NCBI GenBank assembly: GCA_015231825.1
Contig: JADGAV010000010.1
Location: 1-64,000 of the forward strand
From: SAR324 cluster bacterium
GTDB lineage: Bacteria > SAR324 > NAC60-12
Length of the DNA: 64,000 nucleotides
Direction of reading: 5' to 3'
Under the pieces are notes generated by a model. It saw nothing but the letters and a program-made list of their open reading frames with translations. It had not been told where the DNA came from and did no database searches. A program made the translations under genes and the position numbers. Below are positions 36,557 to 45,629 of this stretch, in pieces. Each line of letters begins with the position of its first letter. Positions within the stretch are counted from its first letter, which is position 1.

Positions 36557-38680
36557 ATGGAACGATTATTCAAATCGGAAATTGAAAAATTAAAATTGGG
36601 AGAAGGTCAAACTTTCCAGGGTGAGGGGATTTTGGCGGTCACAAAAGGACTTCTTCAGGCAGGAGTTTCCTATGTTGGCGGTTATCAGGGAGCTCCTGTT
36701 TCTCATTTGGTCGATGTTTTGACCCAAGCCACTGATTTAATGTCTGAATTGGGAGTACATGTAGAGGCGAATACGAACGAAGCGTCGGCAGCCGCGATGT
36801 TGGGAGCCTCTATAAATTATCCTGTTCGCGGTGCTGTCACCTGGAAGTCCATTGTTGGCACCAATGTCGCTTCAGATGCACTTTCTAATTTATCTTCTGC
36901 CGGGGTGATTGGAGGCGCGTTGATTGTGGTGGGCGCAGACTATGGAGAAGGAGCCAGTGTGATCCAGGAGCGGACCCACAATTTCGCGTTAAAATCTTCC
37001 ATGTGGCTGATTGATCCCCGGCCCAATTTGGAAACGATTGTTCACCTGGTTGAAAAAGGGTTCGAACTCTCGGAGGCCAGCAACAGTCCAGTCATTCTTG
37101 AATTGAGGATCCGGGCCTGTCATGTCCAGGGGGAATTTGCTGCCAAAAACAATATTGCCCCCGAACTCAGCAGTATCAAAAAAGGAAAGCATCCTGCCCC
37201 GTTCTCTTATGCCCGTTTGAGCCATCCCCCGGTCACTTTCAGCCAGGAACATCAGAAAATCGAAAAGCGACTCCCCCAGGCCAGGCAATTTATTACTGAA
37301 AATCATCTCAATGAGTTTTTTGAAGGCGATCTCCAAACCGTAGGGATCATTCTGCAGGGAGGCCTTTTCAATACCTTAATGCGCCGCCTGGCTGTTTTGG
37401 AGCTTGCCGATCTATTTGGCAATTCTCAGATTCCGCTTTTAGTCCTCAATGTCGTTCATCCCCTGGTCCCTGATGAAATCATCCGTTTCTGCCGAGATAA
37501 AAAGGCTGTTCTAGTTCTGGAAGAAGGAAATCCTGAGTTCATTGAGCAGCAGATTCATGTTTTGATGAGAAAATTTGATCTGGATACTCAAATTGCTGGC
37601 AAAGACATTTTTCCTCTTGCCGGCGAATACACGGCTGAGGTGATGCTCAAGGGCCTGGTTGATTTTCTCGGAGAAGTCGAACCCGAGGGAATTGATTTGG
37701 AGCAAACGAGAGACATCGCCATCCGTCTTTCTACCGAGAAAGAAGCTGCCCGTCATTTGCTTGAGGAACCTTTACCTCCCCGTCCCCCCAGTTTCTGTAC
37801 CGGTTGTCCTGAAAGGCCGGTTTTTTCTGCCATCAAATTATTGAAAGAAGATATTGGTGATCTTCATATTTCAGCAGACATCGGGTGCCATGCTTTCGGT
37901 ACTTTTGAGCCTTTCAGCATGGGGAATTCGATATTGGGCTATGGAATGAGCCTTGCGGCAGCCGCTGGAGTGGGGTCCTTTCAAGAAAAAAGAACCATCA
38001 GCATCATGGGGGATGGAGGATTTTGGCACAACGGACTGCAAACTGGAGTCCTGTCGGGATTGTTCAATAAGAACGACGGTGTCCTGATCATCATGCAGAA
38101 CGGATATGCTTCTGCTACCGGTCAGCAGTATATCCCTTCATCGATCTCCACATCATCGGATCTTCCTGTCACAAGCAGCATTGAACGCACGCTCAAATCA
38201 TTGGGGGTCGGCTGGCTGAGGACAGTTCGGACTTATAGTGTTTCTAAAATGGTGGAAATCCTCCGTGAAGCAATGACATCCCCATATCCAGGATTGAAAG
38301 TGATTATTGCTGACGGTGAGTGCATGCTGGCTCGCCAACGTCGTTTGAAGACAGAAAACCAGAAAAAGCTGGATGCTGGAAAAACCGTGCGAATTCCACG
38401 TTTTGGCATTGACGAAGAGGTGTGCACGGGAGATCACTCCTGCATTCGCCTCTCAGGATGTCCATCACTGACGGTAAAATCCAATCCAGATTTTTTACGT
38501 GACGACCCTGTTGCTGCAATCAACGAAGATTGTGTGGGTTGCGGTTTGTGTGGAGAAGTCGCGCATGCGGCAGTACTCTGTCCGTCGTTCTACAAAGTGG
38601 AAAAAGTGCAAAATTCAAATTCCAGGCAGAGATTCCTCCACCGAGTGCGCAGCGGCATTATAGACTGGCTTGCCAATTGA
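36557..38680 (+). CDS. iorA: Indolepyruvate oxidoreductase alpha subunit (IorA-like)
   Basis: A 707-residue thiamine-diphosphate enzyme subunit. The N-terminal pyrimidine-binding domain includes VGGYQGAPVSHLVD and EANTNEASAAAML. The middle C-terminal part binds the diphosphate, with FCTGCPERP, ADIGCHAFGTF and SIMGDGGFWHNGLQTG. A ferredoxin-like tail carries 4Fe-4S ligands, in CTGDHSCIRLSGCPS and CVGCGLCGEVAHAAVLC. With IorB it converts aryl-pyruvates to aryl-acetyl-CoA and reduced ferredoxin. It is much closer to the archaeal split form than the fused enzyme at 1830-5417. It ends 4 bases before iorB. Confidence 0.92.
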   Translation: MERLFKSEIEKLKLGEGQTFQGEGILAVTKGLLQAGVSYVGGYQGAPVSHLVDVLTQATDLMSELGVHVEANTNEASAAAMLGASINYPVRGAVTWKSIVGTNVASDALSNLSSAGVIGGALIVVGADYGEGASVIQERTHNFALKSSMWLIDPRPNLETIVHLVEKGFELSEASNSPVILELRIRACHVQGEFAAKNNIAPELSSIKKGKHPAPFSYARLSHPPVTFSQEHQKIEKRLPQARQFITENHLNEFFEGDLQTVGIILQGGLFNTLMRRLAVLELADLFGNSQIPLLVLNVVHPLVPDEIIRFCRDKKAVLVLEEGNPEFIEQQIHVLMRKFDLDTQIAGKDIFPLAGEYTAEVMLKGLVDFLGEVEPEGIDLEQTRDIAIRLSTEKEAARHLLEEPLPPRPPSFCTGCPERPVFSAIKLLKEDIGDLHISADIGCHAFGTFEPFSMGNSILGYGMSLAAAAGVGSFQEKRTISIMGDGGFWHNGLQTGVLSGLFNKNDGVLIIMQNGYASATGQQYIPSSISTSSDLPVTSSIERTLKSLGVGWLRTVRTYSVSKMVEILREAMTSPYPGLKVIIADGECMLARQRRLKTENQKKLDAGKTVRIPRFGIDEEVCTGDHSCIRLSGCPSLTVKSNPDFLRDDPVAAINEDCVGCGLCGEVAHAAVLCPSFYKVEKVQNSNSRQRFLHRVRSGIIDWLAN

Positions 38681-38684
38681 GATT

Positions 38685-40202
38685 ATGAAAAATCAGGAAA
38701 ATTACAGACCGATCACCATTTTGATTGCCGCCATGGGAGGAGAAGGGGGAGGAGTTTTGATGAACTGGATTGTCAATACCGCCTGGCAAAAGGGCTATCC
38801 GGTTCAAGCAACTTCTATTCCGGGTGTGGCACAACGAACCGGGGCAACGACCTATTATATTGAACTCCTGCCGATCAAACGTCAGGATCTGGATGGAAAA
38901 ACTCCCGTCTTCACACTGAATCCGGCTCCAGGTGAAATTGATCTGATGCTGGCAACAGAACTGATGGAAGCTGTACGTGCGATTTCAAACGGATTTGTCA
39001 CCTCCCGCACGACGCTGATTGCTTCAAATCACCGGGTTTTTACCACGCTTGAAAAAATGGCTGCGGGGGACGGCAGGTATGAAGAGGAAAAACTTCTGAA
39101 GATTGTAAAAAATGCAGGCAAACGAAACATTTTGCACAATTTTTCAAATATTGCCAAGGAGAACGGTTCCATCATCAATGCGGTATTTCTCGGTGTGCTT
39201 TCGGGGATGGATTTACTTCCACTAAAATCAGAAGATTTTGAAAGATCCATTCGGGAGGAAGGAAAAGCAGTCAAGACCAACCTCCGAGGGTTTCAGGCTG
39301 GTTTGGCTTTGTTGAAATTGACGGGATCTTCCTCCAATGAAAGCAACCCCCCTTCCATTCGACTTTCCAGGGAAACTTCGTTTCTGTTCCGCATCCAAAA
39401 TGATTTCCCGGAACGGGCGCAGGAAGCAATAAAAGATGGCGTCGATCGTTTGACCGATTATCAGAACGCATCCTATGCTGTCAAGTTCCTTGATCGGCTG
39501 GAACCTTTCAGAAACGGATCTCCTGATTTGTGCAGGGAAGTCGCAAAAAACCTTGCTGTCCGCATGTCTTATGAGGATATCATTCGAGTGGCGCAGGCAA
39601 AAACAAGAGCAGCAAGACTGGAACGGATCCGGGGGGAAATAGAGGCAGGAAAAGAAGAACCGGTCATGATTACAGAGTTTTTTAAACCTGGAATTCCCGA
39701 AATTTGTGATCTTCTGCCCCCTTCTTTGTCAACAAAAATCTTGAAATGGGCAGAAAAGACAGGTCGAGAGGAATCAACACGTTTTGAAATGCATGTGAAA
39801 ACGTCCACGGTGTTTGGATTTTTGAAACTCAAGGCGCTTGAAAAATTACGCTGGTGGCGTCCCCGAAGTTTTCGATGGGGTCTCGAACAGGAACAAATTG
39901 AGCAATGGCTTCGGTTGATTGTCGAAGCAATGAAAAAGAGCGATGAGTTTGCAATAGAAACAGCCCGGCTTGCCCGGCTGATCAAAGGATACGGAAGTAC
40001 CCATAAGCGAGGAACAGAACATTATCAACGGATTGTAAATGAATTTGTGAAACCCTGCCTGGCAGGAAACATTTCGGCAAAGAATCCTCAGGTGATATTA
40101 AAAAACCTGTTGAACAGATCCCTAGCCAACCCTGAGAAGAATGATCTAAAGAGTGCTTTGGCAAAAATTCATGCGACGATGCCTTCAGCAAACGAAAATT
40201 AA
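38685..40202 (+). CDS. iorB: Indolepyruvate oxidoreductase beta subunit, long form (IorB-like)
   Basis: A 505-residue protein. The first 200 residues are the gamma/beta domain of 2-oxoacid:ferredoxin oxidoreductases (ILIAAMGGEGGGVLMNWIV, then GVAQRTGATTYYIEL). The remaining 300 residues are a helical extension seen in the proteobacterial long form and absent from archaeal IorB of about 200 residues; its role is unknown. ATG 38685 is chosen, 4 bases after the iorA stop, over an in-frame TTG at 38670 inside iorA. It is the last gene of the thioesterase-iorA-iorB run and converges on lolC across 267 bases without a clear terminator. Confidence 0.9.
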   Translation: MKNQENYRPITILIAAMGGEGGGVLMNWIVNTAWQKGYPVQATSIPGVAQRTGATTYYIELLPIKRQDLDGKTPVFTLNPAPGEIDLMLATELMEAVRAISNGFVTSRTTLIASNHRVFTTLEKMAAGDGRYEEEKLLKIVKNAGKRNILHNFSNIAKENGSIINAVFLGVLSGMDLLPLKSEDFERSIREEGKAVKTNLRGFQAGLALLKLTGSSSNESNPPSIRLSRETSFLFRIQNDFPERAQEAIKDGVDRLTDYQNASYAVKFLDRLEPFRNGSPDLCREVAKNLAVRMSYEDIIRVAQAKTRAARLERIRGEIEAGKEEPVMITEFFKPGIPEICDLLPPSLSTKILKWAEKTGREESTRFEMHVKTSTVFGFLKLKALEKLRWWRPRSFRWGLEQEQIEQWLRLIVEAMKKSDEFAIETARLARLIKGYGSTHKRGTEHYQRIVNEFVKPCLAGNISAKNPQVILKNLLNRSLANPEKNDLKSALAKIHATMPSANEN

Positions 40203-40469
40203 AGAATCATCCCCGCAAAACGATATTTTACGACTGATTTGACCGGAAATATCGTGACGCGGCACAATCGACGAAGGTTTGCACTGAAAGTTCAATCCAA
40301 GAGCCCTTTATGGCGTGACTGATTCCCAGAGACTCCCCTGGTCCAGACCTATTCACAGTGATTTTTTATGAGACACTTTCATAGAATAGAGAAGCAACCG
40401 GGATTGACTATGAATTAGTGATGCTTGACCAATGTAATCTTGACAAAAGTTGATTTCCGGGAGTCGCTA

Positions 40470-41780
40470 CTATTCATATTGGAGGGCCTGAGCCGGTTCA
40501 ATCCTTGCGGCTTTCAGTGCTGGAATGATCGTTACCAGGAAGCAGATGAGAAAAGAAATGAAGGCCGTAATCCCAATTTCCTGCCATACAATGGACATAG
40601 GAACCCTGTTGCCGCCAGGGTAAACTCCCGGGGGAATATCAACAATATTGAAATTGATAAGAACCCAACAGATACTCAAGCCCAAGAACACTCCAAAGGC
40701 AGTGCCGCAAATGCCGATTAAAACTCCCTGTAGCATAAATATGGAAAGCACGCTTCGATCTGTTGCGCCCAGTGATTTGAGAATGGCAATGTCTTTTGTT
40801 TTCTCCAAGACCATCATGGTGATGGAACTGATGATGTTGAACGCCGCGACCAGAACTATCAGTGTCAAACCTACAAAAAGGGCCAGTTTTTCCAATTTCA
40901 TCAATCGGAAGATATTTTTGTTTTCGCTGGCCCAGTTGCTGACCAGATAAAAATCCTGTCTCCCTGAAGCATTCAAACTATCCTGCAATTCTGCGGCAAC
41001 GATTGGTGCAATTTCAGGATCGGAAATATTCACCCCGATTCCTGTCACACTGTCCTTCATGTTGTATATTCTCTGCACCAGTTTATAGTCCACAAAGGCT
41101 AAGACTTCATCGTATCCCGAAATTCCCAACTCAAAGATCCCGATCACTTCCAGTTCCTTGGCGCGGGGGACATCTCCCACCGGCGTCATTTTCGTCTCTG
41201 AGGAAATCAATTTGACCCGATCTCCGGGCACCACGCCCAGTCCCTGAGCCAACGCGGCCCCTAAGATTATACCGGCTTTTTGCTTGTTTTTCTGAGACCG
41301 GGTGTAGGAAAGTCGTGATAAGATGCGTTTGGATATCAGTGCCTGTTCCTCCAATGAAGGAGCTTCCAGCGGATAAACTTCATCACGGAGAAATGATCCG
41401 ATTTCTGTGACATGAATTTCTCGTTCAGGATCTATTCCACGAATCAGAGCACCTTTCGGCAGGGTTTCTCCTGCCAGCATCGCCTGCTTGTAGATATAAG
41501 GGGCCGTGTGCAGGACTTCAGGATGCTGTGCGATTTGTTCTGCCAATGCTTCGATTTCTGTACTTTCTGCAGCTCCGCCAAAAACAGTCACTTGGGGAAG
41601 CGCACCCAAAATCGATTTCCGCAGATTGTCACGAAAACCATTCATCATTGATGTCGAGACGATCAATGCAACCACCCCCAGCATAACCCCTCCAATCGAA
41701 ATCCAGGTGATGAAGGAAATAGAGCGGTCTTTGCGGCGGGAAAGCAAATATCGCAGCCCTATATACATTTCATATCTCAT
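40470..41780 (-). CDS. lolC: Lipoprotein-releasing ABC permease (LolC/E)
   Basis: A 436-residue inner-membrane protein with one N-terminal helix (residues about 22-47), a large periplasmic MacB-type domain of about 200 residues, and three C-terminal FtsX-type helices (starting at LALFVGLTLIVLVAAFNIISS). The opening YIGLRYLLSRRKDRSISFITWIS is characteristic of LolC/LolE, which extract lipoproteins from the inner membrane for transfer to LolA. LolC and LolE cannot be separated by inspection, and one homodimeric form may serve here. The ATPase gene lolD is not next to it. It follows alaS by 34 bases. Confidence 0.87.
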   Translation of the reverse strand: MRYEMYIGLRYLLSRRKDRSISFITWISIGGVMLGVVALIVSTSMMNGFRDNLRKSILGALPQVTVFGGAAESTEIEALAEQIAQHPEVLHTAPYIYKQAMLAGETLPKGALIRGIDPEREIHVTEIGSFLRDEVYPLEAPSLEEQALISKRILSRLSYTRSQKNKQKAGIILGAALAQGLGVVPGDRVKLISSETKMTPVGDVPRAKELEVIGIFELGISGYDEVLAFVDYKLVQRIYNMKDSVTGIGVNISDPEIAPIVAAELQDSLNASGRQDFYLVSNWASENKNIFRLMKLEKLALFVGLTLIVLVAAFNIISSITMMVLEKTKDIAILKSLGATDRSVLSIFMLQGVLIGICGTAFGVFLGLSICWVLINFNIVDIPPGVYPGGNRVPMSIVWQEIGITAFISFLICFLVTIIPALKAARIEPAQALQYE

Positions 41781-41814
41781 GAAAATACCGATTTCAGGTG
41801 GAAAGAAGGGCAGT

Positions 41815-44460
41815 TTAAAGCTGCTTCTGCAAATATTGTTCGATCAGCTCCGGGGCTTTTTGAAGCGCTTCCGGAAGCTTTTCCGGTGACTTGATCCCGG
41901 CCTGCGCCAGATGGGGCTTTCCTCCTCCTCGCCCGTCTGCAAGGGCAGCGACGAGATTGATCAGATCACCTGCTTTCACTTTTTTAGAAACCAGTTGGTC
42001 TGAAACGACACAAAGTAATGAGGCTTTGCTGTTCAAATCGGCTGCCAATACAGCCAAACCAGGGTTCAGCTGCTCGCGCAAAGAATCGCCGAGGCTTTTA
42101 AAGGCATCCATAGAGTCCAACTCGACCTGGGCAATCACCACCTGGACTCCCGCGATCTCCTGTGCCTGCCGCATCAGATGCTCAGCACTGCCTGCAGCGG
42201 ATTCTTTTTTCAATGCCAGCAAATCTTTTTCTAACTGCCGTTTTTCTTCGAGAACTTGTCTGGTTGTCGAAACAATCTCGTTTAATGGAACATTGAGCAT
42301 GCCTCGCAGTTCGCTGACCACTTTTTCTTCTTCACGAATCAATTTTTCCAATTCCGGTCCGGTAAGCGCAACAATTCGCCTCACTCCTGATGCAATTCCC
42401 GCCTCTGATAATATTCGAAAATGACCGATTTCCCCGGTGGTTCCCACATGGCATCCCCCGCATAACTCAGAAGAATAATCCCCTGCCTGAATCACTCGAA
42501 CCTGGTCACCATATTTTTCTCCAAAAAGCGCAATGATACCGCTTTCAATGGCCTTGTCATAACTGGTCTCATAAATGTTGAGTGTAATGTTTTCCCTGAT
42601 TTTCTGATTGACCATCTGCTCAATTTCACGCAATTGCTCCTCACTCAGTTTTTCAAAATGCGTAAAGTCGAATCGGAGATATTCAGGGTGGACAACGGAG
42701 CCCGCCTGATTGACATGGGTTCCCAAAACTCGTCTCAAGGCAGTTTGGAGGAGGTGCGTTGCGGTATGATTGTAAGTCGTCGGCAGCCGCAGATTTGAAT
42801 TGACTTCAGCTTTCGTTAAAATGTCCTTTGGCGCTTTCTCTCCCTCGCATATATGAACAATGGCATCTCCATCTTTTTGAACATCAACCACCTTCCATTC
42901 CGAAGAAGCTTGAAATAAAGATCCCTGGTCACCCACCTGTCCTCCCGATTCAGCATAAAATGGAGTATGATCCAGAATAATAAGCCATTGTCCTTTTTCA
43001 TTTTGCGAATATTTTCGAACGAACGAGTCACTGGTCATGGTGTCATAACCGATGAAGCGGGAATGACCTCCTTCGGTGAGCGTTTGCCATTCATCCACCG
43101 ACATTTTAAATTTTGCTGCTTCTCGTCCGCGTATTCGCTGCTGGTTCATCCATTCTTCAAAGCCTTCTTCATCAATGGAAAATTCTCTTTCCTCACACAT
43201 CAAACGCGTCAAATCGACAGGAAATCCAAAGGTATCGTAGAGTTTGAAAGTGTCTTCTCCGGACAATTGCCGCTTCTTTTGAGTCTCAGGCTGTTCGATC
43301 ATTTGTTCAAAAATCTCCAAGCCACGGTCCAGGGTTTGTCCGAAGCTTTCTTCTTCTGCCTGAATCACTCCCGCTACATGGCTTGCCTGTGCCTTTATTT
43401 CCGGAAATGCGTCTCCCATGTGCTTGACCAGCGTGGGCACCAAACGAAAAATAAATGGTTCATGCATGCCAAGCACTCTGCCAAATCGGGTTGCACGGCG
43501 CAGCATCCTGCGGAGCACGTAGCCACGACCTTCATTCGAAGGAATTGCACCATCAGCAACAGCAAAAGTCAATGATCTCAGATGATCGGCAATCACACGA
43601 AAAGCGACGCCGATTTCTCCTTCCCCATCTTTTTTTCCAACTTCCTCAGAAATTGCGGCCAGAATAGGAGTAAAAAGATCTGTCTCATAATTGGAATCGA
43701 CCTTCTGCAAGACGCGACAGATCCGTTCCAGTCCCATCCCGGTATCAACATGCTTGGCGGGCAATTTTTCCAGATCTCCTGAAGCCGTGCGGTTGTACTG
43801 AATAAAAACGAGGTTCCAGAGCTCAACAAAACGCCAGCATCCGTCAACATTGACCGCACATTCGTGAAGCACACCAGAAAGCGGACAAGTTCCCTCTCCC
43901 AAGTCAATATGAATCTCAGAGCAGGGGCCACAGGGACCGACATTTCCCATTTCCCAGAAATTGTCTTTTTTACTGCAGCGTAAAATTTGATGATGCCGGA
44001 TTGGGGTGCAGGACTTCCATAATTCTTCGGCTTCCTCGTCGGGTTCCAAATCTTCCTCCGGACTGCCTTCAAAAACCGTGGCCCAGAGTTTATCTGCAGG
44101 CAAACCCCATTGATCCACCATCAATTCCCAAGCCCAGCTGATTGCTTCCTTTTTGAAATAGTCTCCAAATGACCAGTTGCCGAGCATCTCAAAAAAGGTA
44201 TGGTGAAAATTGTCCCGACCGACATCCTCCAGGTCATTGTGTTTTCCGCTGGCACGGATACATTTTTGAGAATTGACGGCACGGCTGTAGTCCCGTGTCC
44301 CTGTTTCCAGAAAAATGTCTTTGAATTGGTTCATTCCCGCATTGCTGAACAGCAGGGTCGGATCATCGCTGGGCACCACAGGAGAGCTTCGTACAAAACG
44401 ATGGTCTTTGGATTCAAAAAACGAAATGAATTCCTGTCTGATTTGTTGTGCAGTTTTCAA
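41815..44460 (-). CDS. alaS: Alanyl-tRNA synthetase
   Basis: An 881-residue class II synthetase. The N-terminus KTAQQIRQEFISFFESKDH and motif PTLLFSNAGMNQFKD are typical. The editing domain carries the zinc ligands HTATHLLQTAL and CGGCHVGTTGEIG. The C-terminal DHHA1/C-Ala domain ends with GGGKPHLAQAG. I place the start at TTG 44460 because it gives the usual family N-terminus; the frame extends 14 residues further to another TTG at 44502 that matches nothing. Both lack a strong Shine-Dalgarno. It is probably co-transcribed with the LolC/E gene downstream. Confidence 0.94.
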   Translation of the reverse strand: MKTAQQIRQEFISFFESKDHRFVRSSPVVPSDDPTLLFSNAGMNQFKDIFLETGTRDYSRAVNSQKCIRASGKHNDLEDVGRDNFHHTFFEMLGNWSFGDYFKKEAISWAWELMVDQWGLPADKLWATVFEGSPEEDLEPDEEAEELWKSCTPIRHHQILRCSKKDNFWEMGNVGPCGPCSEIHIDLGEGTCPLSGVLHECAVNVDGCWRFVELWNLVFIQYNRTASGDLEKLPAKHVDTGMGLERICRVLQKVDSNYETDLFTPILAAISEEVGKKDGEGEIGVAFRVIADHLRSLTFAVADGAIPSNEGRGYVLRRMLRRATRFGRVLGMHEPFIFRLVPTLVKHMGDAFPEIKAQASHVAGVIQAEEESFGQTLDRGLEIFEQMIEQPETQKKRQLSGEDTFKLYDTFGFPVDLTRLMCEEREFSIDEEGFEEWMNQQRIRGREAAKFKMSVDEWQTLTEGGHSRFIGYDTMTSDSFVRKYSQNEKGQWLIILDHTPFYAESGGQVGDQGSLFQASSEWKVVDVQKDGDAIVHICEGEKAPKDILTKAEVNSNLRLPTTYNHTATHLLQTALRRVLGTHVNQAGSVVHPEYLRFDFTHFEKLSEEQLREIEQMVNQKIRENITLNIYETSYDKAIESGIIALFGEKYGDQVRVIQAGDYSSELCGGCHVGTTGEIGHFRILSEAGIASGVRRIVALTGPELEKLIREEEKVVSELRGMLNVPLNEIVSTTRQVLEEKRQLEKDLLALKKESAAGSAEHLMRQAQEIAGVQVVIAQVELDSMDAFKSLGDSLREQLNPGLAVLAADLNSKASLLCVVSDQLVSKKVKAGDLINLVAALADGRGGGKPHLAQAGIKSPEKLPEALQKAPELIEQYLQKQL

Positions 44461-44803
44461 GAAGCAGTCTTTCTGAGAGATGTTGATAAAAGTAAGGCTC
44501 AAGGGATGGAGGCTTGATTACAGTAGAAAAACAAGGGAATTTAAAAAGCTGAGATTCTCAAAAATCCTGCTAAGAATCAAGTTGAAACGAAATTCGCGGC
44601 CTGCCGATCAAGGTTTTCAGATGTGGTGATAAACCGAATGAAGCGGGTCAGCTGAAAGTCCAAACTGGAATTGCCCCTATGCTAAAGATGTCAGTGATTC
44701 TTTTGGAAATACCTGATATTTTGTCTGCACCGGTGGCACGACGTGCATACTGGTCTGTAGAATTACAATATGGAGGAATGGCGAACTGAAAAAAAGGAGG
44801 AAA
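44461..44803. other. Divergent intergenic region, 343 bases
   Basis: The region separates alaS (minus) from the 114-residue gene (plus) and should hold promoters for both. I found no tRNA, riboswitch or clear hairpin with a T-tract. A small open frame of 15 codons starts at ATG 44770 behind an AT-rich stretch and runs into the next gene, but has no independent support. Confidence 0.5.
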
Positions 44804-45148
44804 ATGGACATCAATGAAATTGAAATCAATGAACATTACAAAATTGTCGGTGAAGACTCCAGTGGCCTGGTTGTCGGCTTTGGGGAAGGCAATCTGGTCC
44901 AGCTGATTGTAGACCGTGGAGATACTATAGAAGTAGAAGCTGAACTTTTGGAGGAGGAACTCCAGGATGTGGACCTGCAGGAGGCGAAATTAAAAATTTC
45001 TTCTGCTGTTTACGCTGCCTGCGGTCTCTATAAAAAATTGGAAAAATACGGAAAGTTGGAAAAGGACGGACATCTCCTTGCTCAGGAAATTTGCACCGCA
45101 GCAGAACAGCTTCTGGAAAAATATTGGCTGAAGGAGGGGACACAATAA
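44804..45148 (+). CDS. Acidic protein of unknown function (114 aa)
   Basis: I do not recognise this protein. It has 114 residues, is strongly acidic, and has no signal peptide or membrane helix. The N-terminal half looks beta-rich (HYKIVGEDSSGLVVGFGEGN). The centre is Glu-rich (EVEAELLEEELQDVDLQE) and probably helical, and the C-terminal half is helical with AACGLYKKLEKYGKLEKDG. A strong Shine-Dalgarno, AAGGAGG, sits 5 bases before the ATG, so it is well translated. It stands alone between alaS and the molybdo-enzyme operon, converging on the latter. Confidence 0.7.
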   Translation: MDINEIEINEHYKIVGEDSSGLVVGFGEGNLVQLIVDRGDTIEVEAELLEEELQDVDLQEAKLKISSAVYAACGLYKKLEKYGKLEKDGHLLAQEICTAAEQLLEKYWLKEGTQ

Positions 45149-45212
45149 ATCCGTCCGTGCCCAATTATGCAACCGTTGTTGCGGACCCGAATTCTCGCTT
45201 TCATTTACAAAG

Positions 45213-45629
45213 CTAGTTTTGAACCTGGGCTTTCAAAATTTCGTCAATTAGAAAAAGATCTGTGAGCAGGGCGCGAAGATGGATGGAGCCGTTCAGGTTG
45301 TCAACCATGAGGGAACTGATGCAGGATTGGTCGAGTACCAGTTGAATTATTGTCTGCGATTTTTTGATGTCTTGCTCCAACACACTGAAAAAATTTTGAA
45401 AACTTGCTGTAGAACTGAGCCCCTGTTTTTCAACGCTTGCAGAAGAAGCAGCCAGTAAACCGGCGAGCGCGGTGTCGGCCTGCTTTAGAAAAGTCCGGAT
45501 TTCCTCTGTGCCTGAATCTTCGTTACCTTGACGCCCCTGTGCTGCATAAGCCAGCATAAATTCGTAGGCCTCCTCCATCTCATCAATCAGCTTAGTCAGT
45601 TTGTCCGGTCTGTTTTTGTTTTGTGTCAT
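45213..45629 (-). CDS. Unknown helical protein at the end of the Mo-hydroxylase operon
   Basis: A 138-residue, all-helical, soluble-looking protein that I cannot assign. It contains EMEEAYEFMLAYAAQG near the N-terminus and LMVDNLNGSIHLRALLTDLFLIDEIL near the C-terminus. Only one cysteine is present and no cofactor motif. Its start codon lies 38 bases inside the cytochrome b gene, in another frame, which implies translational coupling. That position at the operon end suggests an assembly or chaperone role for the molybdo-enzyme, analogous in place to FdhE or NarJ-type helical chaperones, but no sequence match supports this. Confidence 0.6.
   Translation of the reverse strand: MTQNKNRPDKLTKLIDEMEEAYEFMLAYAAQGRQGNEDSGTEEIRTFLKQADTALAGLLAASSASVEKQGLSSTASFQNFFSVLEQDIKKSQTIIQLVLDQSCISSLMVDNLNGSIHLRALLTDLFLIDEILKAQVQN

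Noticed and set aside
44770-44817. A 15-codon frame running into the 114-aa gene, as a leader peptide
   Set aside because: It has no codon run that would suggest attenuation and no hairpin pair follows it.
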